Source: Sapria himalayana (lineage: Eukaryota; Streptophyta; Magnoliopsida; Malpighiales; Rafflesiaceae). From it: a stretch of 64,000 bases of DNA. Within the stretch, counting starts at the first letter, position 1, and every line of letters starts with the position of its first letter. The translations under genes and the position numbers were made by a program. The stretch is from positions 62,001-126,000 of the forward strand of contig JAREIK010008198.1 of NCBI GenBank assembly GCA_029783825.1, in the 5' to 3' direction. Below, piece after piece: positions 1 through 14,957 of the stretch. The notes below the pieces were generated by a model. It worked only from the letters and a program-made list of their open reading frames with translations. It ran no database searches and was not told the DNA's origin.

Positions 1-124
1 TTTAATCATTATTATAATATTTATCAATAAAAATATTTATATTGAATTTATATGTTATATAAATTTAATAATTATTATAACTAAATATTATATTCACTTT
101 TGAAAAAGTTTTAAAATTATTATA

Positions 125-150
125 TTTTCAAAGGTTATAACCTTTGAAAA
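125..150. repeat. 26-bp perfect palindrome, diagnostic core of the satellite unit
   Basis: The left half reads TTTTCAAAGGTTA and the right half is its exact reverse complement. Perfect copies that I checked base by base start at 125, 1506, 2174, 6261, 19314, 25549, 26139, 29676, 42602, 43809, 47785, 58549 and 62178. Most other units have one to four mismatches. A common variant has TTTTTGAAGG as the left arm only, so the arms do not always change together. A role as a protein-binding site or cruciform-forming sequence is possible but is inference. Confidence 0.9.
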
Positions 151-1696
151 TATCAAAAAATAACAAAAATACCTTTTTTGTTATTTTATTTTTTAAATAA
201 AATATATAAACCACTTAATGCCTAAAAAACATAAATTGCTAAACTCCTAAATGACAAAACCTTTAAATACATAAACCATTATATTCGTATACATTTATAA
301 TAAATCATAAATCTCAATTTAATTTTTATTAAGTATAATTTTAAATTTTTATTTTAATGATTTATCAGTTTATTTTTATGAAATATTAATTACAAAAATA
401 ATTATTAGTGAGACAGATATAAATTAAATTAAACTGGTATACTCTAAATAATAAATAATAAATCTCATTTTTTTCATTATAATTTTAAATATTCATTTTA
501 ATTATTTATTTGTTATTTTTATATAAATATTAATTACAAAATAATGTATAAGTTATACAAATATAATTTATATAAATAATATTTCAACAAAAAAATATAG
601 ATAAACTAATTAAAAGAAGAAAAAACTAAAAATAAAAAATTATTATATAGTAATATATTTTGCTCTGTTTCTTAATCATTTTAGGTTTTGTAATTATATT
701 TTAATTGATATCTAACTTATTAATAATAGATTATTAAATTATTTTATTATCATTATTATAATATTTATCAATAAAATGTTTATATTGAATTTATATGATA
801 TATATATTTAATAATTATTATAACTAAATAATATATTCACTTTTGAAAAAAATTTTAAAATTATTATATTTTCAAAGATTATAACCTTTAACATGTGAAA
901 AAATAAAAAAAACTATTTTTTTTATTTTATTGTTTAAATAAAACCTATAAACCACTAAATGCTTAAACACATTAATCACTAAACTACAAAATTCTGATAC
1001 CCCTATTTATATAATCCTTTAAACTGGTATATCCTAAATAATACTTAATAAATCTCATTTTTATTTGTTTTCATTATAATTTAAAAAATTTATTTTGATT
1101 CTTTAGTTATATATATATATATATATCTAATATTTATAAAATAAATTATTAGTTAAAAATATAATTTATAAAAATTATTAGAATATCTATATTTTAGGTT
1201 TTGATAGATATTCTTTAAACTGGTATATCCTAAATATAATTTATTTTATTCTTTAGTTTTTTATTGTTTAAAATAATTATTATTAAGTAATATATTTTGC
1301 TTTGCTTCTGAATCATTTTAGGTTTTGATATTATATTTTAAGTAATATCAATGTTATTAATAATAGATTTTTAATTTATTTTTTGATAATTATTAGAATA
1401 TCTATGAATCGAATTGTTTATATTGAATTTATATGATATATAATTATTATGATTATTATAAATAAATATTTATTTACTTTTTGAAAAAATTTAATAATTA
1501 TTATATTTTCAAAGGTTATAACCTTTGAAAATATCAAAAAATAATAATAATAATTTTTTTTATTTTATTTTTTAAATAAAAACTATAAACCACTAAATGA
1601 ATACATAGTTAAATCAGTAAACTTCTAAACCTCATAATACCTAAATACATAAACCTTTAAACTTCTATATACTACTTAATAATTAATAAATCTAAT

Positions 1697-1704
1697 TTTT
1701 ATTG
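1697..1704. other. Inversion joint, reverse to forward satellite
   Basis: Reverse-unit sequence ending TCTAATTTTTATTG runs directly into forward-unit body beginning GATAGATATT. The shared string TTTTATTG fits both parent contexts, so the joint carries about 8 bp of microhomology. The octamer block just to its left reads CCTAAA. The next one to its right, near 2050-2130, reads TTTAGG. Confidence 0.75.
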
Positions 1705-4700
1705 ATAGATATTAAAATAATGATCAAAAATTAAGTTAATAACCTATTAATAATAAGATATATATTAATAAAAAAATATTTACAAAACCCAAATTGATTC
1801 AAAATTAAACAAAAAAATATTATTGGATAATAATTTTTAATTTTTAAATTTTTACTTCTTTTATAAGTGTTTATATTTTTTTTATTAAAAATAAATTTTT
1901 TAAATAATATTTGTCGCACTCATAATTTATTTGGTAAAAAAATTTATATAAAAATAAACTAATAAATAATTAAAATGAATATTCAAAATTATAATAAATT
2001 GAAATAAAAATTAGATTTCTTAATTAATAAGTAGTATATAGTGGTTTAATTGTTTATTTATTTAGGCATTACGATCTTTAGGACTTTACTGATTTAACTG
2101 TGTATGTATTTAGAGGATTATAGGATTTATTTAAGAAAAAAATAAAAAAAATGATTTTTATTATTTTTTGATATTTTCAAAGGTTATAACCTTTGAAAAT
2201 ATAAAAATTTTCAAATTTTTTTATAATGTGAATTCAATATTTAGTTATAATAATCATTATATTTATATATCATCTAAATTCAATATAAATAATATTATTG
2301 ATAAATATTCTAATAATGATCAAAAAAATAAATTAATAATCTATTATTAATAAGATAGATATCAATTAAAATATAATTACAAAACCTATAATGATTCAGA
2401 AGCAAAGCAAATTATATTACTATATAATAATTTTTTATTTTAAATTTTTTTTTCTTTTAATAAGTTTATCTATATTTTTTTGATGAAAAATAATTTATAT
2501 AAATTATATTTTTCTAACTCATAATTTATTTTTTAATTAATATTTATATAAAAATAAACAAATAAATAATTAAAATGAATATTTAAAATTATAATGAAAA
2601 AAAAATGAGATTTATTCTTTATTATTTATGGTATACCTGTTTAATTTAAATTATATCTGTCTCACTAATAATTTATTTTTTAATTAATATTTCATTAAAA
2701 ATAAATTGATAAATAATTGAAATAAAAATATAAAATTATACTGAATAAAAATTAAAATGCGATTTATTAATTATTATTAATGTATACAAGATTAATATTT
2801 TAAGTATTTAGAGGTTTTATCGTTTAAAAATTGAGCGATTTATCATTTTAGGGATATAGTGGTTTATTGGTTTTGTTTAAACAATTAAATAATAAAAAAA
2901 TTTTGTTTGATATTTTTTAACATTTTCTAAGTTTATAACCTTTGACAATATAATAATTTTAAAATTTTTTAAAAAAGTCAATACAATATTAAGTAATAAT
3001 AATCATTATAATTATATATAATATAAACTAAATATAAACAATTTTATTGATAGATATGATATCAATTATCAAAAAATAAATTAATATATTATTATTATTA
3101 TTATGGATATAAATTAAAATATAATTGTAAAACCTAAAATTATTCAAAATCCAAGTAAAATTTATTACTAAATAAAAATTTTAGTTTTTTATTTTTTGCT
3201 TCTTTTTAAGTATTTAGGGGCTTTTGTGTTTAGGAGTTTAGATATTTAAGTGTTTAGGCATTTAGTGGTTTATAAATTTTATTTAAACAATGATGAAGCA
3301 AAAAATGTATTTTTATTATTTTTTATAATTTTTGAAGATTATATCCTTTGAAAATATAATAATTTTTAAATTTTTTCGAATGTAAATATAATATTTATTT
3401 ATAATAATATTCATAATTATAATTCATTTAAATTTAATATAAATAATTATATTGCTAGATATTATAAATATGATCAAAAAATAAATTAATAAACTATTAT
3501 TAATAAAATAGTTATTATTTAAAAAGTATTTGCAAAATCTAAATTTACTCAAATCAAAGTAAAATATATTACTAAAAAATAATTTTTTTTTATATTTTGC
3601 TTTTTTTATAAGTTTATATTTTTGTTATTAAAAATAAATTATTTAAATTATATTTGTTTTAATCATAATTTATTTTGTAATTTATAATTCTATAATAATA
3701 AACTACTAAATAATTAAAATGAATATTTAAAATTATAATGAATACAAATAAAATTGATATTTATTATTTATTATTCAATATATACCGATTTAATGGTTTA
3801 AGTATTTAGGTGTTTTGTGGCTTAGGTGTTTAGTGATTTAATTGTTTAGACCTTTAGTGATTTATAGTTTTTATTTAAAGAATGAAAAAACAAATAATTT
3901 ATTTTTTTTGATTTTATTTAATTTTTGAAGGTTGTAACCTTTGAAAATATAATAATTTTAATTTTTTTTAAATGTGAATATAATATTTAGTTATAATAAT
4001 CTTAATAATTATATATAATGTAAATACAATATAAATAATTTTATTAATAGATATTATAATAATGATCAATAAATTAATTAATAAACTTGTATTTATAAGA
4101 ATGATATAAATTAAAATATAATTGTAAAATCTAAAATGATTCAAAATTAAAATAAGATATATTATTAAATAATAATTTTTATTTTTAAAATTGTCACTTT
4201 TTATAACCAATTTTTTTGATGAAAAATAAATTATTTAAATTATATATGTCGCACTAATAATTTATTTTATAATTAATATTTCTATAAAAATAAACTGATA
4301 AATAATTAAAATGAATATTTAAAATTATAATGAATACGAATAAAACTGAGATTTATGATTTATTATTTAGACTATACTAATTTAATGTTTTAAGTATTTA
4401 TGGGCTTCGGGGTTTAGGAGTTTAGTCATTTTAGTATTTAGTCATTTAGTTGTTTATAGGTTTTATATAAAAAATAAAATAACAAAAAAAATTATTTTTG
4501 TTATTTTTTCTCATTTTTGAAGGTTAAACCTTTGAAAATATAATAATTTTTAAATTTTTCATTGAAAAGTGAATACAATATGAAGTTATTATAATCATAA
4601 TAATTATATATAATATAAATTAATATAAACTATTTTATTGATATTTATTATAATAATGATCATAAAAAAGTAATAACCAATTATTAATAAGATAAATATT

Positions 4701-7430
4701 GTTTAAAATATATTTGCAAAACCTAAAATGACTCAAAATCAAAGTGAAATATTTTACTAAATATTAATTTTAAATTTTTAAATTTTTGTATCCATTTATA
4801 AGTCTTTATATTTTTTAATGAAAAATAAATTATTTAAATTTTATTTGTCTCACTAATAATTTATTTTTAATTTATATTTCTATAAAAGTAAACGAATAAA
4901 TAATTAAACTGTATATTTAAAATTATAATGAATACTAATAAAAATTAGATTTATGATTTATTATTTAGGGTATAACTATTTAATGGTTTATGTTTTATGT
5001 GGTTTTGGGGTTAAGGAGTTTATTGATTTATATGTTTGCACATTTAGGTGTTTATAGGTTTAATTTAATCAATGAAATAACAAAAAATTTATTTTTATGA
5101 ATTTTCGTGATTTTCAAAGGTTATAACCTTTAAAAATATACTAAATTTTTAAAGGTTCTAAAATATGATACAATACTTAGTTATAATTATCTTAATAATT
5201 ATATTTGTTGCAGATTCAATATAAAAAAATGTATGAATATTTATTATAATAATGATCAAAAAATAAATTAATAAACTATTATTAATAAGATAGATATTAA
5301 TTAAAATTTATTTACAGAACCCAAAATAATTCAAAATCAAAGTAAATTATATTACAAAATAAAATTTTAAATTTTTGAAATTTTTTTTATTTTTATCAGC
5401 TTATTGTTTTTTTCATAAAAAATAATTTTTTTAAATTATATCTGTCTCACTCATTAATTATTTTGTAATTAATATTTCTATAAAAATAAACTAAAAAATA
5501 ATTAAAATGAATATTTAAAATTATACTGAATACAAATAAAAATTAGATTTATGATTTATTATTTTGGTTATATAGGGTTAATGGTTTAAGTATTTAGGGG
5601 ATTTTTGGGTTTAGGAGTCTAGAGATTTAAATGTTTAGTCATTTAGTGGTTTATAAGTTTTATTTAAATAATAAAATAATAAAAAATTATTTTTGTGATT
5701 TTCTATCATTTTTGAAAGTTATAACCTTTGAAAATATAATAATTTTTAAATTTCTTTCAAACGTAAATATAATATTTAGTTATAATAGCTTAAAAATTAT
5801 TAGACATTTTAATTGAATATAAATAATTTTATTGTTCAATATTATAAAAATGATCAAATAATAAATTAATAAACTATTATTACTAAGATTGATGGTAATT
5901 AAAATATAATTGTGAAACCTATATATAATGATTTAAAATCAAAGTAAAATTTATTATTAAATAATAATTTTTTGTTTTTAAATTTATACTTCTTTATATA
6001 AGCTTATGTTTTTTTGATTAAAAATAAATTATTAAAATTATATTTGTCTCACTCATTATTTATTTTGTGATTGATATTTCTATAAAAAATAAACTAATGA
6101 ATAATTAAAATGAATATTTAAAATTATAATGAATACAAATTAAAATGAGATTTATGATTTATTATATATGGTATATCAGTTTAATGGTTAGATTATTTAG
6201 TGGTTTATAGGTTTTATTTATATAATATAAATTTAAATTTCTATTTTTGATTTTTTCTGATTTTCAAAGGTTATAACCTTTGAAAATAAAATAATTTTTA
6301 AAATTTTTTGAAATGTGAATACCATGTATAATTATATTAATCTTGCTAATTATATATCATATAAATTCAATATAAAGAATTTTAAGGATAGATATTATAA
6401 TAATGATCAAAAATTAAATTAATAAACTATTATTAATAATATTAATATTAATTAAAATATATTAACATAACACAAAATGATTAAAAATCAAATCAAAATA
6501 TATTACTAAATAATAATATTTAATTTTTAAAATTATTCTTCTTTTTATAAGCTTATATTTTTTTTATTAAAATAAATTATTTAAATAATATATGTCTCAC
6601 ATGAAATTTATTTTGTAATTAATTTTTCTAAAAAATTAATTTATAAATAAATAAAATTAATATTTAAAATTATAATAAATAGAAATAAAAATGAGATTTA
6701 TTATTTATTAAGTAGTATATACTATTAAAAGGTTTATGTATTTAGGGGATTCGAGATTTATGAGCATACTGATTTAAGTAAGTAAGCATTTAATGATCTA
6801 TAAGTTTTATTTATAAAATGAAATAACAAAAAATTTATTTTTTTTTCACATTTTCAAAGGTTATATCCTTTGAAAATATAATAATTTTAAAGTTTTTTTT
6901 CAAAAGTGAATACAATATTTAGTTATAATAATCATTATATTTATATATCATATAAATTCAATATAAACATTTTTATAGATAAATATTCTAATAATGATGA
7001 AAAAATAACTTAATAATCTTTTATTAATAAGATAGATATCAATTAAAATATATTTACAAAACCTAAAATGATTCAGAAGCAAATCAAAATATATTACTAT
7101 ATAATAATTTTTTGTTTTAAATTTTTTTTTATTTTAAAAAGTTTATTTATATTATTTTGATCAAAAATAATTTATATAAATTATATTTGTGTAAATCATA
7201 ATTTATTTTGTAATTAATATTTATATAAAAATAAACAAATAAATAATTAAATTTGAATATTTAAATTTAAAATGAAAAAAAATGAGATTTATTCTTTATT
7301 ATTTAGTATATACCAGTTTAATTTAAATTAGATTTGCCTCACTAATAATTTATTTTGTAATTAATTTTTCTATAAAAATAAACTGATAAATAATTAAAAT
7401 AAAAATTAAAATAATACTAAATAATTAAAA
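1705..7430 (+). repeat. AT-rich satellite, forward block
   Basis: About nine forward units with palindrome centres near 2186, 2936, 3341, 3935, 4525, 5124, 5722, 6273 and 6863. Spacing is 405-750 bp and mostly close to 590. The short 2936-3341 interval and other irregular ones reflect deletions inside units. Octamer blocks precede each palindrome (for example about 5580-5665). No gene is visible. The block runs into element A at about 7431 inside the unit body. Confidence 0.85.
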
Positions 7431-9089
7431 TAATTTATTTTGTTCCTCTCTCATCTCTAGAATGATTGCTAAAGCTCTAACCAAAATAATAGGAGCTTTT
7501 ACTTTATCTCTATTATGTCTCATCATATTTGATGTTGAATCACTAGGCTATCAAAGTTAATTTGACTCATGTACGCTAACAGACTAAATCAAAGTTGTAC
7601 TCCTATGTGTTGAAATAGCTAGTTGTTGAGGATGCTATTTATATTGATTATTGTAATTTCTTCTAAAATATCTCTCATGCACACACTCAAAGCAATTTTA
7701 TTAAAACATAGTTCACCTTTAAAAAAATAACAACCGTATAGCCTATTAAATCAAACTAGCCCCAGGGTGGTTTGAGCAGGGCAAGAATTATGGACTTTCT
7801 TTCAATCAAGAATCAAAAAATTTATTTTATTTGCATGTCTAAGCCTTTTTTATATCCTTATGGATATGAAATGTATCATTTCTTTCTTTTTATATTAAAT
7901 GAGTTATGTATACAAGCTCACAATACCTAAAAAGGTGTAAATGAATCATATTCAAATGTATAAAAGGTTTTAATCATTGCTCAAAATATTAGTCTTGCAT
8001 ATTGACACTTGAGGTCACAAATCAAAGGAAAAAGTCATAATGATATTTCCAATCACAAGAATTTTAGCCATAGAAAATTATAAAGAGTAGTGCTCGAGCT
8101 TTAACTATTTCTAGGGTCATGACTTTTGCTCTTAAGGAATGTCCAAAGTTACAATAATTCATTGGGAAATGACTTTGCAATATAAAGATAAAATGCACAA
8201 GCTATGGTCATATCCAATACTGTGACACAGTATTATAGTGATTAAATATGTATTCATGATCATTCTTAGTGCCATAACAATATGTTCAATAGAGAGACAC
8301 ATGTTATGGCTTATTCTCATTGATATGACTTTGTGTTCTAGAGACAAAATATACAATCATGACCATTGCTAGTGCTACAAAAATCTAAAGCAAGAAAGAA
8401 ACTGAATTCATAACTCACCCCTTGAGTCATGACTTTATGTTACATATACAAAAAGATAAATCTATGACATTCCTAAAAGTTGTTAATTTCAATTAAAATT
8501 TAACACTTAGTCATTTGATTATAAAAGTGCAAAACATGAGATTTAGGATTTAGGGGTTATGGGCTCGGGTTATATTTTATGGTTTAAGGGTTACGATTTA
8601 AAGTTTAGGATTTATGGTTTTTTATTGTTCTTTTTGGAAAATACACTCTTTATTTATCATTTAGCCACACAACTTACAAGAGACTAAAAAGCTGACTAAT
8701 TTAGGCCAGCCCACCAAATCCTATGCACCTTAATGATTCTATGCATAAAATACATAAAAAAACATAATGCCTAAAAATTCCAAGTGTATGAATACCCTGC
8801 TAATCCTGTTGGGCGAAGGTTGGGTGGCCCTCTATGCTACCTGATACGGCTAGTGGGGCGCACTCCTAGCAACTCCTGGGTTTACTCCCGACCACTTTGC
8901 TCGGTCACTCAGTTGTCTGAACGTTATCATCCTAGCATGCTATTGGGGTTCTCTACAAGCTGGTGGCCCATGCTTCTAGCTACTTGCAGAACTTTCTAGC
9001 CCCTCTAAATGCTACACCAAAATGGACAAGAATATGTGCACGTGTATACTGTGGTCCATCGCTATGTGTGTGTTGTGTAGCAGTATCAG
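7431..9089 (+). mobile_element. Element A, copy 1 (internally deleted)
   Basis: A non-satellite segment of higher GC that starts near TTTTGTTCCTCTCTC and ends near CAGTATCAGA. It aligns end to end with copy 2 (19886-22373), but copy-2 bases from about 21260 to 22079 (about 820 bp) are missing at the joint near 8796. It carries 103-bp degenerate repeats (about 8090-8480), a telomere-like block (8540-8620) and the reverse complement of a polyA signal (8649-8654). I recognise no coding region. The family is unknown, and no terminal inverted repeat, LTR or target duplication was found for A as a whole. Confidence 0.7.
8540..8620 (+). repeat. Degenerate 7-bp telomere-like repeat in element A copy 1
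   Basis: Successive variants of the plant telomere heptamer TTTAGGG, such as TTTAGGA, TTTAGGG and TTTATGG. This is the most decayed of the four copies. The 7-bp spacing differs from the 8-bp spacing of the octamer blocks in the satellite. Confidence 0.7.
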
Positions 9090-12000
9090 AATTTAGGAGT
9101 TTAGTAATTTAAGTATTAAGGTATTTTGTGGTTTAAAGGTTTTATTTAAATAATTAAATAACAAAAAATTTATTTTTATGATTTTTTCTCATTTTTAAGG
9201 TTATAACCATTGAAAATATTATAATTTTTTAAGTTTTTTCAAATGTTTATTCAATATTTAATTATAATAATCATACAAATTAAATATCATGTAAATTTAA
9301 TATAAATAATTTTATTGATGAATATTATAATACGAATCAGAAGATAGATTAATAAACAATTATTAATAAGATAGATATTAATTAAAATATATTTTCAAAA
9401 CCTAAAATGATTCAAAATCAATGTAAAATATATTACTAAATAATAATTATTTATTTTTAAATTTGTGATTCTTTTTATAAGCTTATAAATTTTTTTGATG
9501 GAGATAATTTATTTAAATTATATTTGTCTCATTCATAATTTTATTTTGCAATTAATATTACTATAAAAAGAAACTAATGAATAATTAAAATGAATATTGC
9601 AATTATAATGAATACAAATAAAAATGAGATTTATGATTAATTATTTTGGGTATACTCGTTTAATGGTTTAAGTATTTAGGGGTTTAGGAGTCTAGTGATT
9701 TAAGTGTTTATGCATTTAGTAGTTTATTTGTTTTATTTAAATAATGAAATAACAAAAAATTTATTTTTGTAATTTTATCTCATTTTCAAAGATGATAACC
9801 TTTAAAATTATAATAATTTTTAAGTTATTTTCAAATGTAAATATAATATTTAGTTATAATAATCTTAATAATTATATATCATGTAAATTCAATATAAATA
9901 ATTTTATTGATAAATATTCTAATAATGATCTAAAAATAAATTAATAATCTATTATTAAAAAGATAGATATCAATTAAAATATAATTACAAAACCTAATGT
10001 GATTCAGAAGCAAAGCAAAATATATTACTATATAATAATTTTTTGTTTTTAAATTTTTTTTCTTTTAAAAAGTTTATCTATAATTTTTTGATAAAAATAA
10101 TTTATATAAATTATTTTTGTCTAGCTCAATTTATTTTGTAATTAATATTTATATATAAATAAACAAATAAATAATTAAAATGAATATTTAAAATTATAAT
10201 AAAAAAAAATGAGATTCATTATTTATTATTTAGGGATACTATTTTAATTTAAATTAGATGTGTCTCACTAATAATTTATTTTGTAATTAATATTTCTATA
10301 AAAATAAATTGATAAATAATTAAAATAAAAATTTTCAAATTATACTGAATAAAAATTAAAATTAGATTTATGAATTATTATTAATGTTTACTAGTTTAAT
10401 GGTTTAAGTATTTAAAGGTTTTGTCATTTAAGAGATTAGTCATTTCTATTTTTAGGCATTTAGTGGTTTATAGGTTTTATTTAAACAATGAAATAACAAA
10501 AAAAAATATTTTTGATATTTTTTCACATTTTCAAAGGTGATAACCTTTGAAAATATAATAATTTTAAATTTTTTTAAAAATGTGAATACAATATTAAGTA
10601 ATAATAATCATTATAATTATATATAATATAAACAAAATATACACAATTTTATTGATAGATATGATATCAATTATCAAAAAATAAATTAATATGCTATTAT
10701 TAATATGATATATTTAAATTAAAATATAATTAAAAAACCTAAAATGATTGAAAAAGAATGTAAAATTTATTATAAAATAATAATTTTTGTTTTTTTAGTT
10801 TTTGCTTCTTTTTATATGCTTATATATTTTTTTAATGAAAAATAAATTATTTAAATTATATTTGTATCACTCATAATTTATTTTGTAATTAATATTATAA
10901 TATATTATTTAAATTATATTTAAGGTTTACGAGTTTAAAGGTTTAAGTATTTAGGGGCTTCGGGGTTTAGGAGTTGAGAGATTTACGTGTTTTTGCATTT
11001 AATGGTTTATAAGTTTTATTTAAACAATGATATAAAAAAAATTATTTTTGTTATTTTTTTATCATTTTTGAAGGTTATACCCTTTGAAAATATAACAATT
11101 TTTAAATTTTTTTTATATGTGACTACTATATTTAGTTATGATAATCTTAATAATTATATATCATATAAATTCAATATAAACAATTATATTGATAGATATT
11201 ATATTAATGAGAAAAAAATAAATTAATAAACTATTATTAATAACAAATATTTTATTAAAAATATATTGGCAAAACTTAAATTTATTCAAAATCAAAATAA
11301 AATAATTAACTAAATAATAATTTTTTTGATGGTTTGCATCTTTTTATAAGTTTAAATTTTTCTATTAAAAGTAAATTATTTAAATTATATTTGTCTACCT
11401 CATAATTTATTTTTAATTTATAATTCTATAAAATAAACTAATAAATAATTAAAATGAATATTTAAAACTATAATGAATAGAAATAAAATAGAGATTTATT
11501 ATTTATTATTTATTATTTTGGATATACTAGTTTAATTGTTTTAGTATTTAGGTGTTTTGGGGTTTAGTGATTTAAAGTTTAGGCCTTTACTGATTTATAG
11601 TTTTTATTTAAAGAATGAAAAAATAAAAAATTAAATTTTTTGATTATTTTTTAATTTTTGAAGGTTATAACCTTTCAAAATATAATAATTTTTAATTTTT
11701 TTAAAATGTGAATATAATTTTCAGTAATACTAATCTTAATAATTATATATAATGTAAACTCAATATAAATAATTTTATTAATACATATTATTATAATGAT
11801 CAATAAAAAATTAATAAACTATTATTAATAAGAATGATATAAATTAAAATATAATTGCAAAATCTAAAATGATTCAAAATCAAAATAAAATATAATACTA
11901 AATAATAAAGTATTGTTTTTAAAATTTTGCCTCTTTTTATAAGGATATATATTTTATTTGAATAAAAATAAATTATTTATGTTAGATTTGTCTCACTAAT

Positions 12001-14957
12001 AATTTATTTTGTAATTAATATTTCTATAAAAATAAACTGATAAATAATTAAAATAATAATTTAAAATTATACTTAAATAAAAATTAAATTGAGATTTATG
12101 ATTTTTTATTAATGTACACATGTTTAATGGTTTAAGTATTTAGAGGTTTTGTCGTTTAGGAGTTTAGCAATTTATGTTTTTAGCCATTTAGTGGTTTATA
12201 GGTTTTATTTAAACAATAAAATAACAAAAAAATATGATATTTATTTTCATTTTCATAGGTTATAAACTTTGAAATTATAATAATATTTAAATTTTTTTGA
12301 AATGTGAATACAATATTTAGTTATTTTAATATTAATAATTATATATTATATAAATTCCAATTAAACAATTTTATTGATAGATAATATAATAATCATCAAA
12401 AATTAAATTAATAAACTCTTAATAATAAGATAGATATTAATTAAAAAAATTTACAATACCCAAATCGATTCAAGATTAAACAATAATATATTACTCTATA
12501 ATAATTTTTAATTTTTAAATTTTTACTTCTTTTATAAGCATATATATTTTTTTTGATTAAAAATAAATTTTTTAAATTATATTTGTCACACTCATAATTT
12601 ATTTTGTAATAAATATTTTATAAAAAAAAATTAATAAAAAATTAAAATCAATATTTAAAATTATAATAAATAAAATAAAAATTAGATTTTTTAATTATTA
12701 AGTAGTATATAACAGTTTAATGGTTTATGTATTTAAGAGTTTACTAATTTACCTATATATGCAATTACTGGTTTATATGTTTTATTTAAAAAATAAAATA
12801 ACCAAAAATTTATTTTAGTTATTTTTTGATATTTTCAAAGGATATAACCTTTGAAAATACAATAAATTTTAAATTTTTTTCTAAAGTAAATACAATCTTT
12901 AGTTATAATATTAATTATATTTATATATCATATAAATTCAATATAAACAATTTTATTGATAAATATTCTAATAATGATCAAAAAATAAATTAATAATCTA
13001 TTATTAATAAGAAAGATATCAATAAAAATATAATTACAAAACCTAAAATGATTTAAAAGCAAAGCAAAATATATTACTATATAATAATTTTTTGTTTTGA
13101 ATTTTTTTATTCTTTTAAAAAGTTTATGTATATTTTTTTGATAAAAAATAATTTCTATGAATTATATTTGTCTAACTCATAATTTATTCTGCAATTAATA
13201 TATTTGTAAAAATAAACAAATAGATAATTAAAATGAATATTTAAAATTATATTGAAAAAAAATGAGATTTATTATTTATTATTTATTATTTAGGGATACC
13301 GGTTTAATTTAAATTAGATATTTCTCACTAATAATTTATTTTATAATTAATATTTCTATAAAAATAAACCGATAAATATTTAAAATAAAAATTTAAAATT
13401 AAACTCAATAAAATTTAAAATGAGATTTATGATTTATTATTACTGTATACCAGTTTAATGGATTAAGTATTTAGAGGGTTTTTCATTTAGGATTTTAGTG
13501 ATTTATATTTTTAGGCTTTTAGTGGTTTATACGTTTTATTTAAAAAAATAAAATATCAAAAAAATTTCTATAATTTTTTCTCATTTTCATATGTTATAAC
13601 CTCTGAAAATATAATAATATTTAAAATTTTATGAAATGTGAATACATTACTTAATTATAATAATATTAATAATTATATATCATATAAATTCAATATAAAC
13701 ACTTTTATTGATATATATTATAATAATGATCAAAATTAATTTTATAAACTATTGATATTAAGATAGATATTAATTAAAAAATAATTACAAAACCCAAATT
13801 AATTCAAAATTATAGTAAAATAAATTTCTAGATAACAATTTTAAATTTTTAAATTTTTACTTCTTTTATAAGCATATATATTTTTAAAATTATATTTGTC
13901 GCACTTATAATTTATTTTGTAATAAATATTTCAATAAAAATAAACTAATACATAATTAAAATGAATATTTAATATTATAATAAATAGAATTAAAAATTAG
14001 ATTTATTAATTATTAAGTAGTATATAGCGGTTAATTGGTTTAAGTATTTTGGCATTATGGGGTTTAAGAGTTTACTGATTTAACTGTGCATGCATTTAGT
14101 GGTTTATAGGTGTTATTTAAAAAATTTATATCAAAAAAATAATTTTTTTTTATTTTTTGATATTTTCAAAGGTTATAACATTTGAAAATATAATAATTTT
14201 AAAATTTTTTTTAAAAGTGAATACAATATTTAGTTATAATAATCTTTATAACTAAATATTTTTATTGATATACATTCTAAAAATGATCAAAGAATAAATT
14301 AATAATCTATTATTAATAAGATAGATATCAATTTAAATATAATTACAAAACATAAAATGATTCATAAGCAAAGCAACATATATTACTATATAATAATTTT
14401 TTGTTTTGAATTTTTTTTCTTTTAAAAACATTATCTATATTTTTTTGATTAAATATAATTTATATAAATTATATTTGTCTAACTCAATTTATTATGTAAT
14501 TAATAATTATATAAAAATAAACGAATAAATAATTAATAATAATATTTTAAATTATAAAAATAATAATATTTAGTAATATTAATCATTATAATTATATATA
14601 ATATAAATTATTATAAATAATTTTATTGATAGATATGATATCAATTATCAAAAAATAAATTAATAAACTATTAAAAATATGATAGATATTAATTAAAATA
14701 TAATTATAAAACCTAAAATGATTCAAAATCAATGTAAAATTTATTACTAAATAATAATTTTTTGTTTTTAAATTTTTACTTCTTTTTATAAGAGTATATT
14801 TTTTTTATTAAAAGTAAATTATTAATATTATATTTTTTTACTAATTATTTATTTTGTAATTAATATTTATATAAAAAATAAACTAATAAATATTTAAAAT
14901 GAATATTTAAAATTATAATGATTTCAAATTAAAATGACATTTAAGATTTATTATTAT
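9090..14957 (+). repeat. AT-rich satellite, forward block between element A copy 1 and solo LTR 1
   Basis: About nine units with palindrome centres near 9204, 9796, 10539, 11077, 11667, 12262, 12844, 13596 and 14176. The unit at 10840-10940 has lost part of its body, so the text runs straight into an octamer block beginning TTTACGAG. The same shortened subtype recurs near 17755, 28400 and 45800 and, reversed, near 32630 and 52325. The last unit before the LTR lacks its octamer block and palindrome (deletion near 14545). The ATTAT at 14953-14957 is the LTR target duplication. No gene is seen. Confidence 0.85.

Larger units (their letters stand above)
1..1704 (-). repeat. AT-rich ~600-bp satellite, reverse-oriented block
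   Basis: Three units in reverse orientation. Their palindromes are at 125-150 (perfect), about 869-890 (decayed right arm) and 1506-1531 (perfect). After each palindrome comes a T-rich stretch, then a CCTAAA-type octamer block (for example about 205-290 and 1585-1665), then the AT-rich body. A (TA)n tract lies at 1108-1126. No open reading frame has plausible coding composition; those present are low-complexity I/N/K/Y/F runs. The block continues beyond the left edge of the window and ends on the right at an inversion joint. Confidence 0.85.

Noticed and set aside
8784..8999. A less AT-rich ORF in element A copy 1
   Set aside because: The corresponding regions of copies 2 and 3 are shifted in frame or carry stops, and the protein resembles nothing I know.
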